This document shows positions 14,471-21,154 of a stretch of DNA of 21,154 nucleotides, in pieces (within the stretch, counting starts at the first letter, position 1; each line of letters begins with the position of its first letter). The position numbers and the translations under genes were made by a program. Below the pieces are notes generated by a model. It had not been told where the DNA came from and ran no database searches. It was given only the letters and a program-made list of their open reading frames with translations. Source of the stretch: Spirillospora albida (GTDB taxonomy: Bacteria; Actinomycetota; Actinomycetes; Streptosporangiales; Streptosporangiaceae); contig NZ_JOFJ01000033.1 of NCBI RefSeq assembly GCF_000718255.1, positions 1-21,154 of the forward strand, given 5' to 3'.

Positions 14471-14592
14471 AGCGCCCCTGCACGGCGGTGGTGTCCTGTC
14501 GCGCCGGCCCGCCTCGGTCTCGGGCGCAGCGTGAACGGGGAATACCGGGCGGCGGCGAGGGCACAGGGGCGCTGCTCGATGCGACCGCATCG
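14471..14592 (+). other. Structured leader of the ion-channel gene
   Basis: A 10-bp inverted repeat AGCGCCCCTG (14471-14480) / CAGGGGCGCT (14564-14573) encloses 83 bases, followed at once by a second perfect hairpin CGATGC-GACC-GCATCG (14577-14592). Both lie in the 220-base gap before the channel gene. It could be a regulatory leader RNA or just GC-rich folding; no known riboswitch is recognised. Confidence 0.35.
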
Positions 14593-14630
14593 GCCGAGTA
14601 TCGCCGGCCTCGCCGGGGCGGGAGAGGTGC

Positions 14631-15497
14631 ATGTACGGGTTGGTGTCGCTGCTCGGAGCCGGTCTGGTCATGGCGACCTTGCGTGAGCTGTTCCACACGA
14701 TCTGGCATCCCACCCGCCGGGGAGGAGCGAGCCGGCTGGTGATGAGCGCGCTGTGGCACGGCTCCCGGCGCGTCCGGGCGCGCGAGCGGATGGCGGCGCT
14801 GGTAGGGCCGCTCAGCATGGTGGCGGTCATGGCGCTGTGGGCGTCCGCCATCGTCGCGGGATGGGCCCTCATCTACCTGCCGCACATGCCGGAGGGGTTC
14901 ACGTTCCAGTCCGCGCTGGAACCGTCCGCGCGCTCGAACCTGCTGGACTCGGTGTACGTCTCGCTCGTCATGGTCGCCACCCTCGGCCTCGGCGACGTCA
15001 CCCCCAACACCGGCTGGCTCCGCGTCATCACCCCGCTGGAGGCCCTGGTCGGCTTCGTTCTCCTGTCGGCCGTCGTCTCCTGGGTCCTGGGCATCTACCC
15101 GGCGCTCGCCCGCCGCAGGGCTCTGGCGCTGCGGCTGGCGCTGCTCCGGGAGGCCGATCCCTCGGCGCGGCGGCTGGACGGCCCGGCGGGGGCCGCGCTG
15201 CTGGAAGGGCTGACCGGCGAGGTGATCCGCGTCCGTGTCGACTTCAGCCAGTACGCCGAGGGGTACTTCTTCCACGACGGCGAGCCGCGCACCTCGCTCG
15301 CGGCAGGCATCGGCTACGCCGTCGACCTCGCCGACCGCGGGCGGAAGGCCCCGGACGCCGATGTCCGCCTGGCCGCCGCGATGCTCGCCGGCGCGCTGGA
15401 CGACCTGGCGACCGTCCTCGACCAGCGCTTCCTGCGCACGGGAGGCGCATCGCATGAGGTGTTCGCCGCCTACGCCGCCGATCACGGGTACGGATGA
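14631..15497 (+). CDS. Two-pore-helix type ion channel (potassium-channel-like) with conserved C-terminal domain
   Basis: 288 residues. Hydrophobic segments at about 1-25, 55-83 and 132-158, with a pore loop SVYVSLVMVATLGLGDVTPN (107-126) carrying the filter TLGLGD in the place of the TVGYGD of K+ channels. The last 130 residues are cytoplasmic, containing EVIRVRVDFSQYAEGYFFHDGEPR and the terminal EVFAAYAADHGYG, with no RCK nucleotide-binding glycine motif. ATG 14631 follows GGAGAGG at a normal distance. A decayed copy of the same C-terminus lies at 9480-9744. Ion preference is uncertain because Tyr in the filter is replaced by Leu. Confidence 0.82.
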   Translation: MYGLVSLLGAGLVMATLRELFHTIWHPTRRGGASRLVMSALWHGSRRVRARERMAALVGPLSMVAVMALWASAIVAGWALIYLPHMPEGFTFQSALEPSARSNLLDSVYVSLVMVATLGLGDVTPNTGWLRVITPLEALVGFVLLSAVVSWVLGIYPALARRRALALRLALLREADPSARRLDGPAGAALLEGLTGEVIRVRVDFSQYAEGYFFHDGEPRTSLAAGIGYAVDLADRGRKAPDADVRLAAAMLAGALDDLATVLDQRFLRTGGASHEVFAAYAADHGYG

Positions 15498-15502
15498 CCC
15501 CG

Positions 15503-15522
15503 GCGCGAGGACCGGTTCGCGC
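15503..15522. terminator. Short hairpin between convergent genes
   Basis: GCGCGA (15503-15508), 8-nt loop, TCGCGC (15517-15522), centred in the 47-bp gap between the channel stop and the opposing gene. It could stop transcription from both sides; the stem is only 6 bp and no T-tract is present. Confidence 0.35.
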
Positions 15523-15544
15523 GGCGGCGGCGGGCGCCGACGCC

Positions 15545-16675
15545 TCACGGGGCGTTGGTGAGCCAGTCGTGGAAGCCGGAGGGCCGGTGGACGCCGATGA
15601 CGCCGTGCTCGTACAGGCCCCACCCTTCGAGCGGCTCCCTGCCCTCTTCGCACCACAGGGCGCGGCCGACGCTGTCGGTCAGGCCGAAGGGGACGCGTCC
15701 GGCGATCTGCGGGTCGGTCATGTCGTAGGTGACGCGTTCGCTCCAGCCCTCGCCCCGCCACTGGCCGTGGGTCCAGTCGGAGTCGCCGCCGTATCCGCCG
15801 CCGACGTGGATGGCGACGGGCAGCAGCGACTGGAGTTCGACGCGGACGTCGGTGCCGTCGGGCAGGCGGAAGCCGATGGCCCCCGTCAGCGGCGTGCGGG
15901 TGCCGGGCCGGTAGTCGGTGGTGACGATGGGCCAGCCGAGCTGCTCGGTCCGCCCGTCCGGCCAGACGCGGCGGCAGTCGTTGAGGACGCGGTTCCCGTC
16001 GGGTTCCTCCTGGATGATGATGATCATCGCGAAGTCGTCGAAGGCGATGGGGACGTAGAGCCACCACATCCCGTCGAACGGCGGGGTGCCGGGGGCGCCC
16101 GCCGGTTCGCTCTCGCCGACGGGCCGGATGCCCCAGGAGCGGTCCCGGGTGCCGCGCCAGACGTCGGGGGTGACGTCGTACTCCCGGCCGTCGATGACCA
16201 GGGCGCCCTCCCAGGACCCGACCTGGGCGAAGCGCTGGGCGTCGAGGGTCGCGCGGTGGCCCTCCGCGCGCATGACGTGGCGCTGCTCGGGGATCGCCGG
16301 GAACAGCCCGCGCCAGGTCAGGTCGAGCGCGATGCCCTCGGTCTCCTCGATGACCAGCCGGGACGTCGCGAGCGGTTCGACGACCTCGAGCCGGTAGTTC
16401 CCGCAGTGCTGGTTGAGCCGGTCGCTGTCGAGCCGGTCGCCGAAGTGCAGCGCCGTCTGCTCGTCGCCGCGGCGGACGAGGAGGAACGCGTCCTTGGTGC
16501 CGAGGTTGGGGTAGTAGCCGATCCCGGTGATCAGCATGATGTCGCCGGTGCGGTCGTGGGCGTTCCAGTACGACCGGTCGTAGAAGTTGCGGTCGCTGCC
16601 GACCCACTCGATGGGGGCGGGGATCTGGTGGATGGGGAACTCGTCCAGCGGGAAGACGCCAGGTACCTCGGGCAC
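15545..16675 (-). CDS. AttH/CrtC-like (DUF7064/7065-type) beta-barrel protein
   Basis: 376 residues. Rich in Trp, Asp and Gly with alternating strands: NFYDRSYWNAHDRTGD (34-49), WGIRPVGESEP, MWWLYVPIAFDDFAMI and a C-terminal WTHGQWRGEGWSERVTYD. These resemble lipocalin-like two-barrel proteins related to hydroxyneurosporene hydratase/AttH that act on hydrophobic small molecules. Family naming is from memory and moderately sure; the reaction is unknown. GTG 16675 has GGAGGT seven bases upstream. It starts 20 bp after the stop of the PEP-utilizing enzyme, so the two form an operon and probably act on one substrate. Confidence 0.65.
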   Translation of the reverse strand: MPEVPGVFPLDEFPIHQIPAPIEWVGSDRNFYDRSYWNAHDRTGDIMLITGIGYYPNLGTKDAFLLVRRGDEQTALHFGDRLDSDRLNQHCGNYRLEVVEPLATSRLVIEETEGIALDLTWRGLFPAIPEQRHVMRAEGHRATLDAQRFAQVGSWEGALVIDGREYDVTPDVWRGTRDRSWGIRPVGESEPAGAPGTPPFDGMWWLYVPIAFDDFAMIIIIQEEPDGNRVLNDCRRVWPDGRTEQLGWPIVTTDYRPGTRTPLTGAIGFRLPDGTDVRVELQSLLPVAIHVGGGYGGDSDWTHGQWRGEGWSERVTYDMTDPQIAGRVPFGLTDSVGRALWCEEGREPLEGWGLYEHGVIGVHRPSGFHDWLTNAP

Positions 16676-16695
16676 GGTGAGACCTCCGGTTCGCT

Positions 16696-19107
16696 TCAGG
16701 TGGGGGTGGACGGGGCGGAGGCGGGGTCCAGCAGCGTCACGGTGCCGCGGTCGCCGTCGACCCGGACCCGGTCGCCGGTGCGCAGGACGCGGGTGGCGCC
16801 CTGGGTGTTGACCACGCAGGGCAGGCCGTACTCGCGGGCGACGACGGCGCCGTGGGAGACCGAGCTGCCGATGTCGGTGACGAGCGCGGCGATCAGGGTG
16901 AAGTAGGGCGTCCAGCCGACGTCCGTCACGGGCGCGACCAGGACCTCGCCGGGCCGCAGGTCCCGCGCCTGCGCGATCGTGGTCGCGACCCGGACGGTCC
17001 CCTCGGCGACGCCGCCGCACGCGGGGCGCCCGGCGATGACGCCGTCGCCGGTCCCTTCCGGGGGCTTGGGCCGGGCGGGAACGGGCTTGCCGACGCTGAC
17101 GTCCGGGAACTCGAGCCGGGCCTGGAACGGGAGCGCCGCCCGCCGCGCCTCCGCGCGGGCGACCAGGTCCCCGGTGCCGCCGGCGCCCAGGAGGGCCGGC
17201 AGCTCCGACCGGTCGAAGAAGAACACCAGGTCCGCGTCGGGCAGCCGGCCGGTCGCGGCCAGCCGCTCGCCCAGCCGGCGGTAGCCGCGGCCGAGCCGGT
17301 GGGCGACCAGGACCATCCGCGACTTGGTGGCCTCGCGTCCGCGTGCCCCGGCCCGCGCGAGGCGGGCCATCACCCGCACCGCCCGGGGGACGTCCTCGCG
17401 CGGCGGCGGGCCCGTCCGGACGGTGCCGCCGGGGAGGAGGCGGGCGCGGAGCATGGCCTGCATGATGGTGCCGAGTCCGCCGGGGTCGTCGCCCCACGAC
17501 GGGTCGCGCAGGCACAGCTCCCGGTAGCCCCGGTGGCCGTGCCGCCGCAGGAACTCCTCGAAGGCGCGGCCGGTCGGGTCGCCGGCTCCGGCCAGCCGGT
17601 CCACGGCCTCGGCGGGGTCCCGCCCGAGGAACGCCTCGGCCTCCGCCGGGTCCGCGGCCAGCCGGGCGACCACGTCGTCCAGGTGCTCCAGCATGACGGC
17701 GCTCTCGACATCGCTGGCGCCGGCCATCAGCGCGGCGGCCCGGGAGCGGCCCTCGTCCTCGCTCCGGCCCGCGCGGACCGCCTCGCGCGTCAGCGTCTGC
17801 TCCAGGACGTTCGCGGCGACGGCGGAGCGCGCGGAGGACCGGACATGGGTGAGCGTCGCCGCGTTGTAGAGCTCGATGGCCGCGTCGAGCTCGGCGAGCA
17901 GCGCCGCCGGATCGTCGGCGGACGGCGCCTGGAAGCGCGCCAGGTCGCGGTCGAGGCGGCGGATCGCGCGTCCCGCCGAGAGCGCGAACGCGGTCAGCCG
18001 GACGGTGTTGGCCAGGCGGCGGGCGAACGGCTTGGGCGGTTTCGGGACCAGCTCGTCCACGACCCTGCCCGCGATCGAGAGCGAGTACTGCTCGAGGGAG
18101 TTGCCGAGGATCCCCGCGCTCAGGGCGGTGCCCTCGGTCATGTTCAGGAACAGGTGGCCGGAGAAGTAGCCCAGCTGCAGCCAGCGGTCCTCCCGGTAGG
18201 AGTCCTGGAAACCGGCGATGACCTGGACCATCTGCATCGCGTACTCGATCGCCCGGCCGCTGACGGACGCCGTGAGCGGGCAGAAGGCGCCGGGCATCAT
18301 CTCGCCGATGTTGCACCGGGTGTAGACGTGGTCGTCGCCGGCGACGGCGCTGTCCATCTCGTTCAGGTCGCCGGGCAGGGTGGTGATCGGCCGGGCCTGG
18401 AGCCAGTGGATCGCACCGGTCCGGTCGATCGCCCATTCGAGGTCGAGGGGCGTCCCCCACCGCTCCTCCGCCGCGCGGGCCGCTGCCGCGACGGCCGTGA
18501 CCTCGTCGTCGGCGAGCGCCGGGTCCTTCGCGGCCTGGCGGTCGACGATCCGTCCGGCGCGGTCGACCTCGTAGTGGTCGGAGGCCGCGGAGCCGTCGAC
18601 GAGCGACTCCCCCAGGCCGGGGACGGCGTCGACGACGCAGATGTCGCGCCGTCCGCTCGCCGGGTCCGCGGTGAACACGACACCGGCGGCGCGCGCGTCC
18701 ACCATCTCCTGGACGACCAGGTGCATCGCGCCGGAGACGCCCGCGGCCGCCCGGTAGGCGGCCGCGCGCTCGGAGGACGCGGAGGCCGCGCAGTGCCGGA
18801 TCGCGGCGAGGAGCCCGTCGTATCCGCTCACCCCGAGGACCGACTCGTACTGGCCGGCGAAGGAGCTGTCGGCGCCGTCCTCGCCGGAGGCCGAGGAGCG
18901 CACCGCGACCTTCGCGCCCGCGGCGGCCATCCGGGCGTGGCGCTCTTCGAGCCCGGCGGGAGGCCCGGCGTCGGCGTTCGCGATGACGAACGCGGGCGGC
19001 ACGCAGAACCCGGCGGCGGTGAGCCGCGCGAGGCCGAGGGCCTTGCCGCCGTACCGCGCGTCGACGACGTCCGACAACTCGACGAGCTCGCTCCCGGGCT
19101 GCTGCAC
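16696..19107 (-). CDS. PEP-utilizing enzyme, rifampicin-phosphotransferase/PEP-synthase-like
   Basis: 803 residues. The N-terminal ATP-grasp domain (about 1-320) has YGGKALGLARL (19-29), VAVRSSASGED (67-77), SSFAGQYESVLG, MVDARAAGVVFTADPASG and EWAIDRTGAIHWLQARPIT. The C-terminal mobile phosphohistidine domain has VTDIGSSVSHGAVVAREYG with His752 as phospho-carrier and ends in RVRVDGDRGTVTLL. The middle part (about 320-700) is helical and should hold the substrate, as in rifampicin phosphotransferase (RPH, about 865 residues) and phenylphosphate synthase. The PPDK/EI-type PEP-binding TIM barrel is missing. Expected chemistry: ATP-driven transfer of the beta-phosphate to a small molecule through His752. 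GTG 19107 has no ribosome site and is probably leaderless. Rifampicin itself as substrate is not shown. Confidence 0.85.
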   Translation of the reverse strand: MQQPGSELVELSDVVDARYGGKALGLARLTAAGFCVPPAFVIANADAGPPAGLEERHARMAAAGAKVAVRSSASGEDGADSSFAGQYESVLGVSGYDGLLAAIRHCAASASSERAAAYRAAAGVSGAMHLVVQEMVDARAAGVVFTADPASGRRDICVVDAVPGLGESLVDGSAASDHYEVDRAGRIVDRQAAKDPALADDEVTAVAAAARAAEERWGTPLDLEWAIDRTGAIHWLQARPITTLPGDLNEMDSAVAGDDHVYTRCNIGEMMPGAFCPLTASVSGRAIEYAMQMVQVIAGFQDSYREDRWLQLGYFSGHLFLNMTEGTALSAGILGNSLEQYSLSIAGRVVDELVPKPPKPFARRLANTVRLTAFALSAGRAIRRLDRDLARFQAPSADDPAALLAELDAAIELYNAATLTHVRSSARSAVAANVLEQTLTREAVRAGRSEDEGRSRAAALMAGASDVESAVMLEHLDDVVARLAADPAEAEAFLGRDPAEAVDRLAGAGDPTGRAFEEFLRRHGHRGYRELCLRDPSWGDDPGGLGTIMQAMLRARLLPGGTVRTGPPPREDVPRAVRVMARLARAGARGREATKSRMVLVAHRLGRGYRRLGERLAATGRLPDADLVFFFDRSELPALLGAGGTGDLVARAEARRAALPFQARLEFPDVSVGKPVPARPKPPEGTGDGVIAGRPACGGVAEGTVRVATTIAQARDLRPGEVLVAPVTDVGWTPYFTLIAALVTDIGSSVSHGAVVAREYGLPCVVNTQGATRVLRTGDRVRVDGDRGTVTLLDPASAPSTPT

Positions 19108-19133
19108 GGCGGTTACGTTACACTCTGCTCGAA
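19108..19133. promoter_or_regulatory. 26-bp divergent promoter/operator between the PEP-utilizing enzyme and tetR
   Basis: Only 26 bases separate GTG 19107 (minus) from ATG 19134 (plus). It contains the repeat GTTACGTTAC (19112-19121). A -10-like TACACT (19119-19124) serves tetR, and TAACGT on the minus strand (19115-19120) can serve the enzyme. Both would give nearly leaderless mRNAs, and any TetR dimer bound here would block both. The -35 boxes must lie inside the opposing genes. Confidence 0.55.
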
Positions 19134-19724
19134 ATGACCGGAAGACCGCGCGACGCCCGTATCGACGACGCCGTCCTGACCGCCGCCGCCGAGCTGCTGG
19201 CGGAGGTCGGCTACGCCGACCTGACCGTGGCCGCCATCGCCGACCGCGCCGGCACGTCCCGGCCCGCGGTGTACCGGCGCTGGCCGAGCAAGGCCCACCT
19301 CGTCCACGAGGCGACCTTCCGGGACGCCGCGACCGCCGGCGCGCCCCGGACCGGCTCGTTCGCCGACGACCTGCACGAGCTGGTGAGGCGGACGGCGGAG
19401 CTGCTGACCACCCCCCTGGCCCGGATCGCCGTGCCCGGTCTGATCGCCGAGGCCGCGACCGACCCCGTCATCCACCGGCGGCTCCTCGAGCGGTTCTCCG
19501 CCGGGGGATGGCGCGGGCTCGACGACACCCTCGCCGCGGCCGTCGAGAGCGGGGAGCTCGACGGCGGCGTGGACACCCTCGTGATGCTGGAGATGGTCAT
19601 CGGCGCCGCCCTCGCCGCGACGCTGACCAGGGGTCCCGACGGCCTCACCCCGGAGTGGGTCGGCACGACGGCCCGCATCCTCCTCAACGGGGTGCGGCCC
19701 GCCGGCGCCGGGACGGCGGGCTGA
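19134..19724 (+). CDS. TetR/AcrR-family transcriptional regulator
   Basis: 196 residues. The N-terminal helix-turn-helix is standard: AAAELLAEVGYADLTVAAIA (17-36), then RAGTSRPAVYRRWPSKAHLV (38-57). The C-terminal ligand domain (60-196) has LARIAVPGLIAEAATDP and RLLERF, of the TetR_C_16-like type seen in many actinobacterial regulators. It diverges from the PEP-utilizing enzyme operon and converges with the F420 oxidoreductase. It most likely represses the divergent operon until a small molecule, perhaps the enzyme's substrate, binds. Confidence 0.93.
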   Translation: MTGRPRDARIDDAVLTAAAELLAEVGYADLTVAAIADRAGTSRPAVYRRWPSKAHLVHEATFRDAATAGAPRTGSFADDLHELVRRTAELLTTPLARIAVPGLIAEAATDPVIHRRLLERFSAGGWRGLDDTLAAAVESGELDGGVDTLVMLEMVIGAALAATLTRGPDGLTPEWVGTTARILLNGVRPAGAGTAG

Positions 19725-19753
19725 CGGCTCCGGGCCGCTACCGCGAGCCCGCC
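19715..19753. terminator. Bidirectional terminator-like inverted repeat between tetR and the LLM gene
   Basis: GGCGGGCT (19715-19722) and AGCCCGCC (19746-19753) are perfect 8-bp arms spanning both stop codons. The loop holds an inner CGGC-TCCGG-GCCG hairpin. The convergent genes are only 13 bp apart. Confidence 0.5.
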
Positions 19754-20763
19754 GGTCCCCGCAGTTCGGTGGCCAGGGCGGCGATCGTCTCCGGCGGATG
19801 GGTGGAGCCGGGGAAGTAGGCGCAGACCCGGTCGGCCACGTCGCCGAACCGGCGCTTGATCTCGGCGGCGCACTCGGCCGGTGTCCCGACGACCGCCAGG
19901 GTCCGCGTCATCGTGTCGTCGATCAGGCCGATCATCGTCATGATGTCGCCGGCCTTCGACAGCGCGTTCAGTTCGGGCTGCAGGTCCCCCCAGCCCTCGA
20001 TGTCCAGGACGGGCCGGTACGCCGGGGTCGAGCCGTAGAACGCCAGGAGCCCCTTCACGCCGAACGTCGCGGCCTCGATCTCGGCCGGGGTGTCGCCCAT
20101 GGCGACGATCGCCTGCGGGTACAGGTCGATCCGCTCGCGTCCCGCCAGCTTCAGGCCCTCCGCCACCGCCGGGAGAGTGCGCTCGCGGAAGTGCGTATGG
20201 CTGTGGAACGGCATCACCAGCAGCCCGTCGGCGACCTCCGCCGCGGTCCGGGTCATCACCGGGCCCAGCGCGCCCAGCAGGACCGGCGGCACCCCGTACG
20301 GGTTCGGGCCGGGGACGAACGTCGCGGGCATCAGGGTGTGCCTGGTGAACTCGCCGCGGAAGTCGAGCCGCGTGCCGTCCTGCCAGGAGTTCAGGATCGC
20401 CTTCACCGCGAGGACCGCCTCGCGCATCCGGGCCGCGGGCCTGCTCCAGGTCGCCCCGTACCGGTTCTCGATGTGCGGCCTGATCTGCGAGCCGAGCCCG
20501 AGCCGGAACCGGCCCCCGCTCAGCAGCTGCAGGTCGTAGGCCATGGTGGCCAGGTGCATCGGGCTGCGCGGGATCGCGATCGCGACGTTGGTCATCAGGT
20601 CGGCGGGCGGGACGTCCGACGATCCGGCGGCGACGATCAGCGGCAGGAAGACGTCGTGCGGGCCCTCGAACGTGAACAGGCCGTCCACTCCGGCGGCGAT
20701 CAGCGTGCGGGCGCGCCGCGCCGCCTCGTCCGGCCGTCCGTCCAGTTGCACATCGAGCTTCAC
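19738..20763 (-). CDS. LLM-class F420-dependent oxidoreductase (MSMEG_2256-like family)
   Basis: 341 residues, luciferase-like TIM barrel. Motifs: AGVDGLFTFEGPHDVFLPL (24-42), MTNVAIAIPRSPMHLA, LLSGGRFRLGLGSQ (80s-90s), and PVLLGALGPVMTRTAAEVADG in the second half. This pattern fits the F420-dependent branch rather than FMN monooxygenases. It would use F420H2 or F420 to reduce or oxidise an unidentified substrate in the cytoplasm. GTG 20763 is preceded by GGAG eight bases upstream; the open frame further upstream lacks family similarity. It is convergent with tetR and probably belongs to the same functional group as the PEP-utilizing enzyme (inference). Confidence 0.88.
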   Translation of the reverse strand: MKLDVQLDGRPDEAARRARTLIAAGVDGLFTFEGPHDVFLPLIVAAGSSDVPPADLMTNVAIAIPRSPMHLATMAYDLQLLSGGRFRLGLGSQIRPHIENRYGATWSRPAARMREAVLAVKAILNSWQDGTRLDFRGEFTRHTLMPATFVPGPNPYGVPPVLLGALGPVMTRTAAEVADGLLVMPFHSHTHFRERTLPAVAEGLKLAGRERIDLYPQAIVAMGDTPAEIEAATFGVKGLLAFYGSTPAYRPVLDIEGWGDLQPELNALSKAGDIMTMIGLIDDTMTRTLAVVGTPAECAAEIKRRFGDVADRVCAYFPGSTHPPETIAALATELRGPAGSR

Positions 20764-20860
20764 AGGCCGATCTCCGTTCCGCGCGTCCGTCGGGCGTCCC
20801 GCGAGAGCCTCGCATCCCGAGGGCTCCGGCGGAAGGTTCCGGACATCGGCGGACTTGAGG

Positions 20861-20886
20861 GGAACGGGTGGCGGTGCAACCGTTCC
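20861..20886 (+). promoter_or_regulatory. Inverted repeat / possible ECF-type promoter upstream of the sigma gene
   Basis: GGAACGG (20861-20867) and CCGTTCC (20880-20886) form a 7-bp inverted repeat with a 12-bp spacer. The same bases read as GGAAC-N16-GTT, the layout of extracytoplasmic-function sigma promoters. Either reading is possible. Confidence 0.35.
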
Positions 20887-20937
20887 GCACCTGATTGAAA
20901 CCAGAACATCACCCTGCGTCACCGGATTCTCGAGGTG

Positions 20938-20955
20938 TCGGGGCAACCGCCCCGA
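20938..20955 (+). other. Stable hairpin in the leader of the sigma-factor gene
   Basis: TCGGGGC - AACC - GCCCCGA: a perfect 7-bp stem ending 31 nt before ATG 20987. It is placed in the 5' leader rather than after a gene, so it could affect mRNA stability or translation. Confidence 0.4.
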
Positions 20956-20986
20956 AAGCACACCAAAGGGACCGGGGGCCACCACG

Positions 20987-21154
20987 ATGCCGAACACGGC
21001 GATCACCACCGACACCGAGTTCGACATCGACACCGCCGTCCGCACCCACCTCCCCCTGGTCGGGCATATCGTCCGTGAGACGCTGATGCGGGTTCCCTCG
21101 CACGTCAACCGCGACGACCTCACCTCCGCCGGCCTGGCCGCCCTGGCCGCCGCC
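20987..21154 (+). CDS. RNA polymerase sigma-70-family factor (FliA/WhiG-like), N-terminal part
   Basis: 56 codons are visible and the frame is open to the window edge. HLPLVGHIVRETLMRVPSHV (22-41) followed by NRDDLTSAGLAAL (42-54) matches the start of sigma region 2 in FliA/WhiG/SigB-type group-3 sigma factors, where this stretch leads into the core-binding and -10-recognition helices. ATG 20987 has a GGGGG run about eight bases upstream. The type of regulon cannot be judged from this fragment. Bases 20764-20986 before it hold only the inverted repeat and hairpin listed separately. Confidence 0.8.
   Translation, partial: MPNTAITTDTEFDIDTAVRTHLPLVGHIVRETLMRVPSHVNRDDLTSAGLAALAAA

Noticed and set aside
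16852..19137. 761-codon plus-strand frame opposite the PEP-utilizing enzyme
   Set aside because: Composition is typical of an antisense shadow; the minus-strand frame has ATP-grasp and phospho-His motifs.
1..21154. CRISPR arrays, tRNA or rRNA genes
   Set aside because: No regularly spaced repeats, no tRNA T-loop/anticodon pattern and no rRNA-like sequence were noticed; a dedicated tRNA scan was not possible.

Overview
The window is very GC-rich, uses many GTG starts, and carries an F420-type luciferase-like oxidoreductase, an RF3 and a FliA/WhiG-like sigma factor. This points to a high-GC actinomycete, most likely a Streptosporangiales/Thermomonosporaceae (Actinomadura-like) chromosome. The genus is inference; there is no rRNA or tRNA to anchor it.

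Left part (1-3800): the window opens in the last codons of an IS3-family transposase and a probable right end of that element. After about 450 bases of non-coding scar comes a large coiled-coil protein with an N-terminal zinc-knuckle motif (KfrA-like in architecture), preceded by two clean palindromes, and behind it a frameshifted gene remnant. Then a divergent pair: a zinc-free MDR oxidoreductase (minus) and a MarR regulator (plus), with two near-identical 15-bp operators between them.

Transport island (4290-9750): NhaA Na+/H+ antiporter (minus), a divergent CPA1/NhaP-type antiporter with a STAS protein behind it, and an ABC ATPase/permease pair. The leaders of NhaA, the CPA1 antiporter and the ABC operon share a near-identical 24-nt element (core GCCGGGAAGTCTGGTCGGC). 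In each case it ends 31-40 nt before the start codon, follows a -10-like TAnnGT hexamer by 6-8 nt, and can pair with bases next to the Shine-Dalgarno sequence. This looks like a shared post-transcriptional or promoter-proximal switch for ion-transport genes and is the most interesting signal here. The island ends in a broken copy of the C-terminus of an ion channel whose intact relative lies 5 kb further on.

Middle (9880-15500): a PNPOx-family flavoprotein (minus) diverges from a PadR regulator overlapping a HAAS-domain membrane protein; palindromes cover the padR promoter. Next are a spermidine-synthase-like protein (minus), peptide chain release factor 3, and a two-TM-type ion channel with a TLGLGD filter.

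Right part (15545-21154): a PEP-utilizing phosphotransferase (rifampicin-phosphotransferase-like) and an AttH/CrtC-like beta-barrel protein form a minus-strand operon. It diverges by only 26 bp from a TetR gene, with an LLM-class F420-dependent oxidoreductase convergent to TetR. Together they look like a TetR-controlled small-molecule modification cluster. The window ends inside a sigma-70-family gene.

Several regulator genes (marR, padR, tetR, possibly the coiled-coil gene) have a -10-like hexamer only 6-9 nt before the start codon, suggesting leaderless mRNAs.
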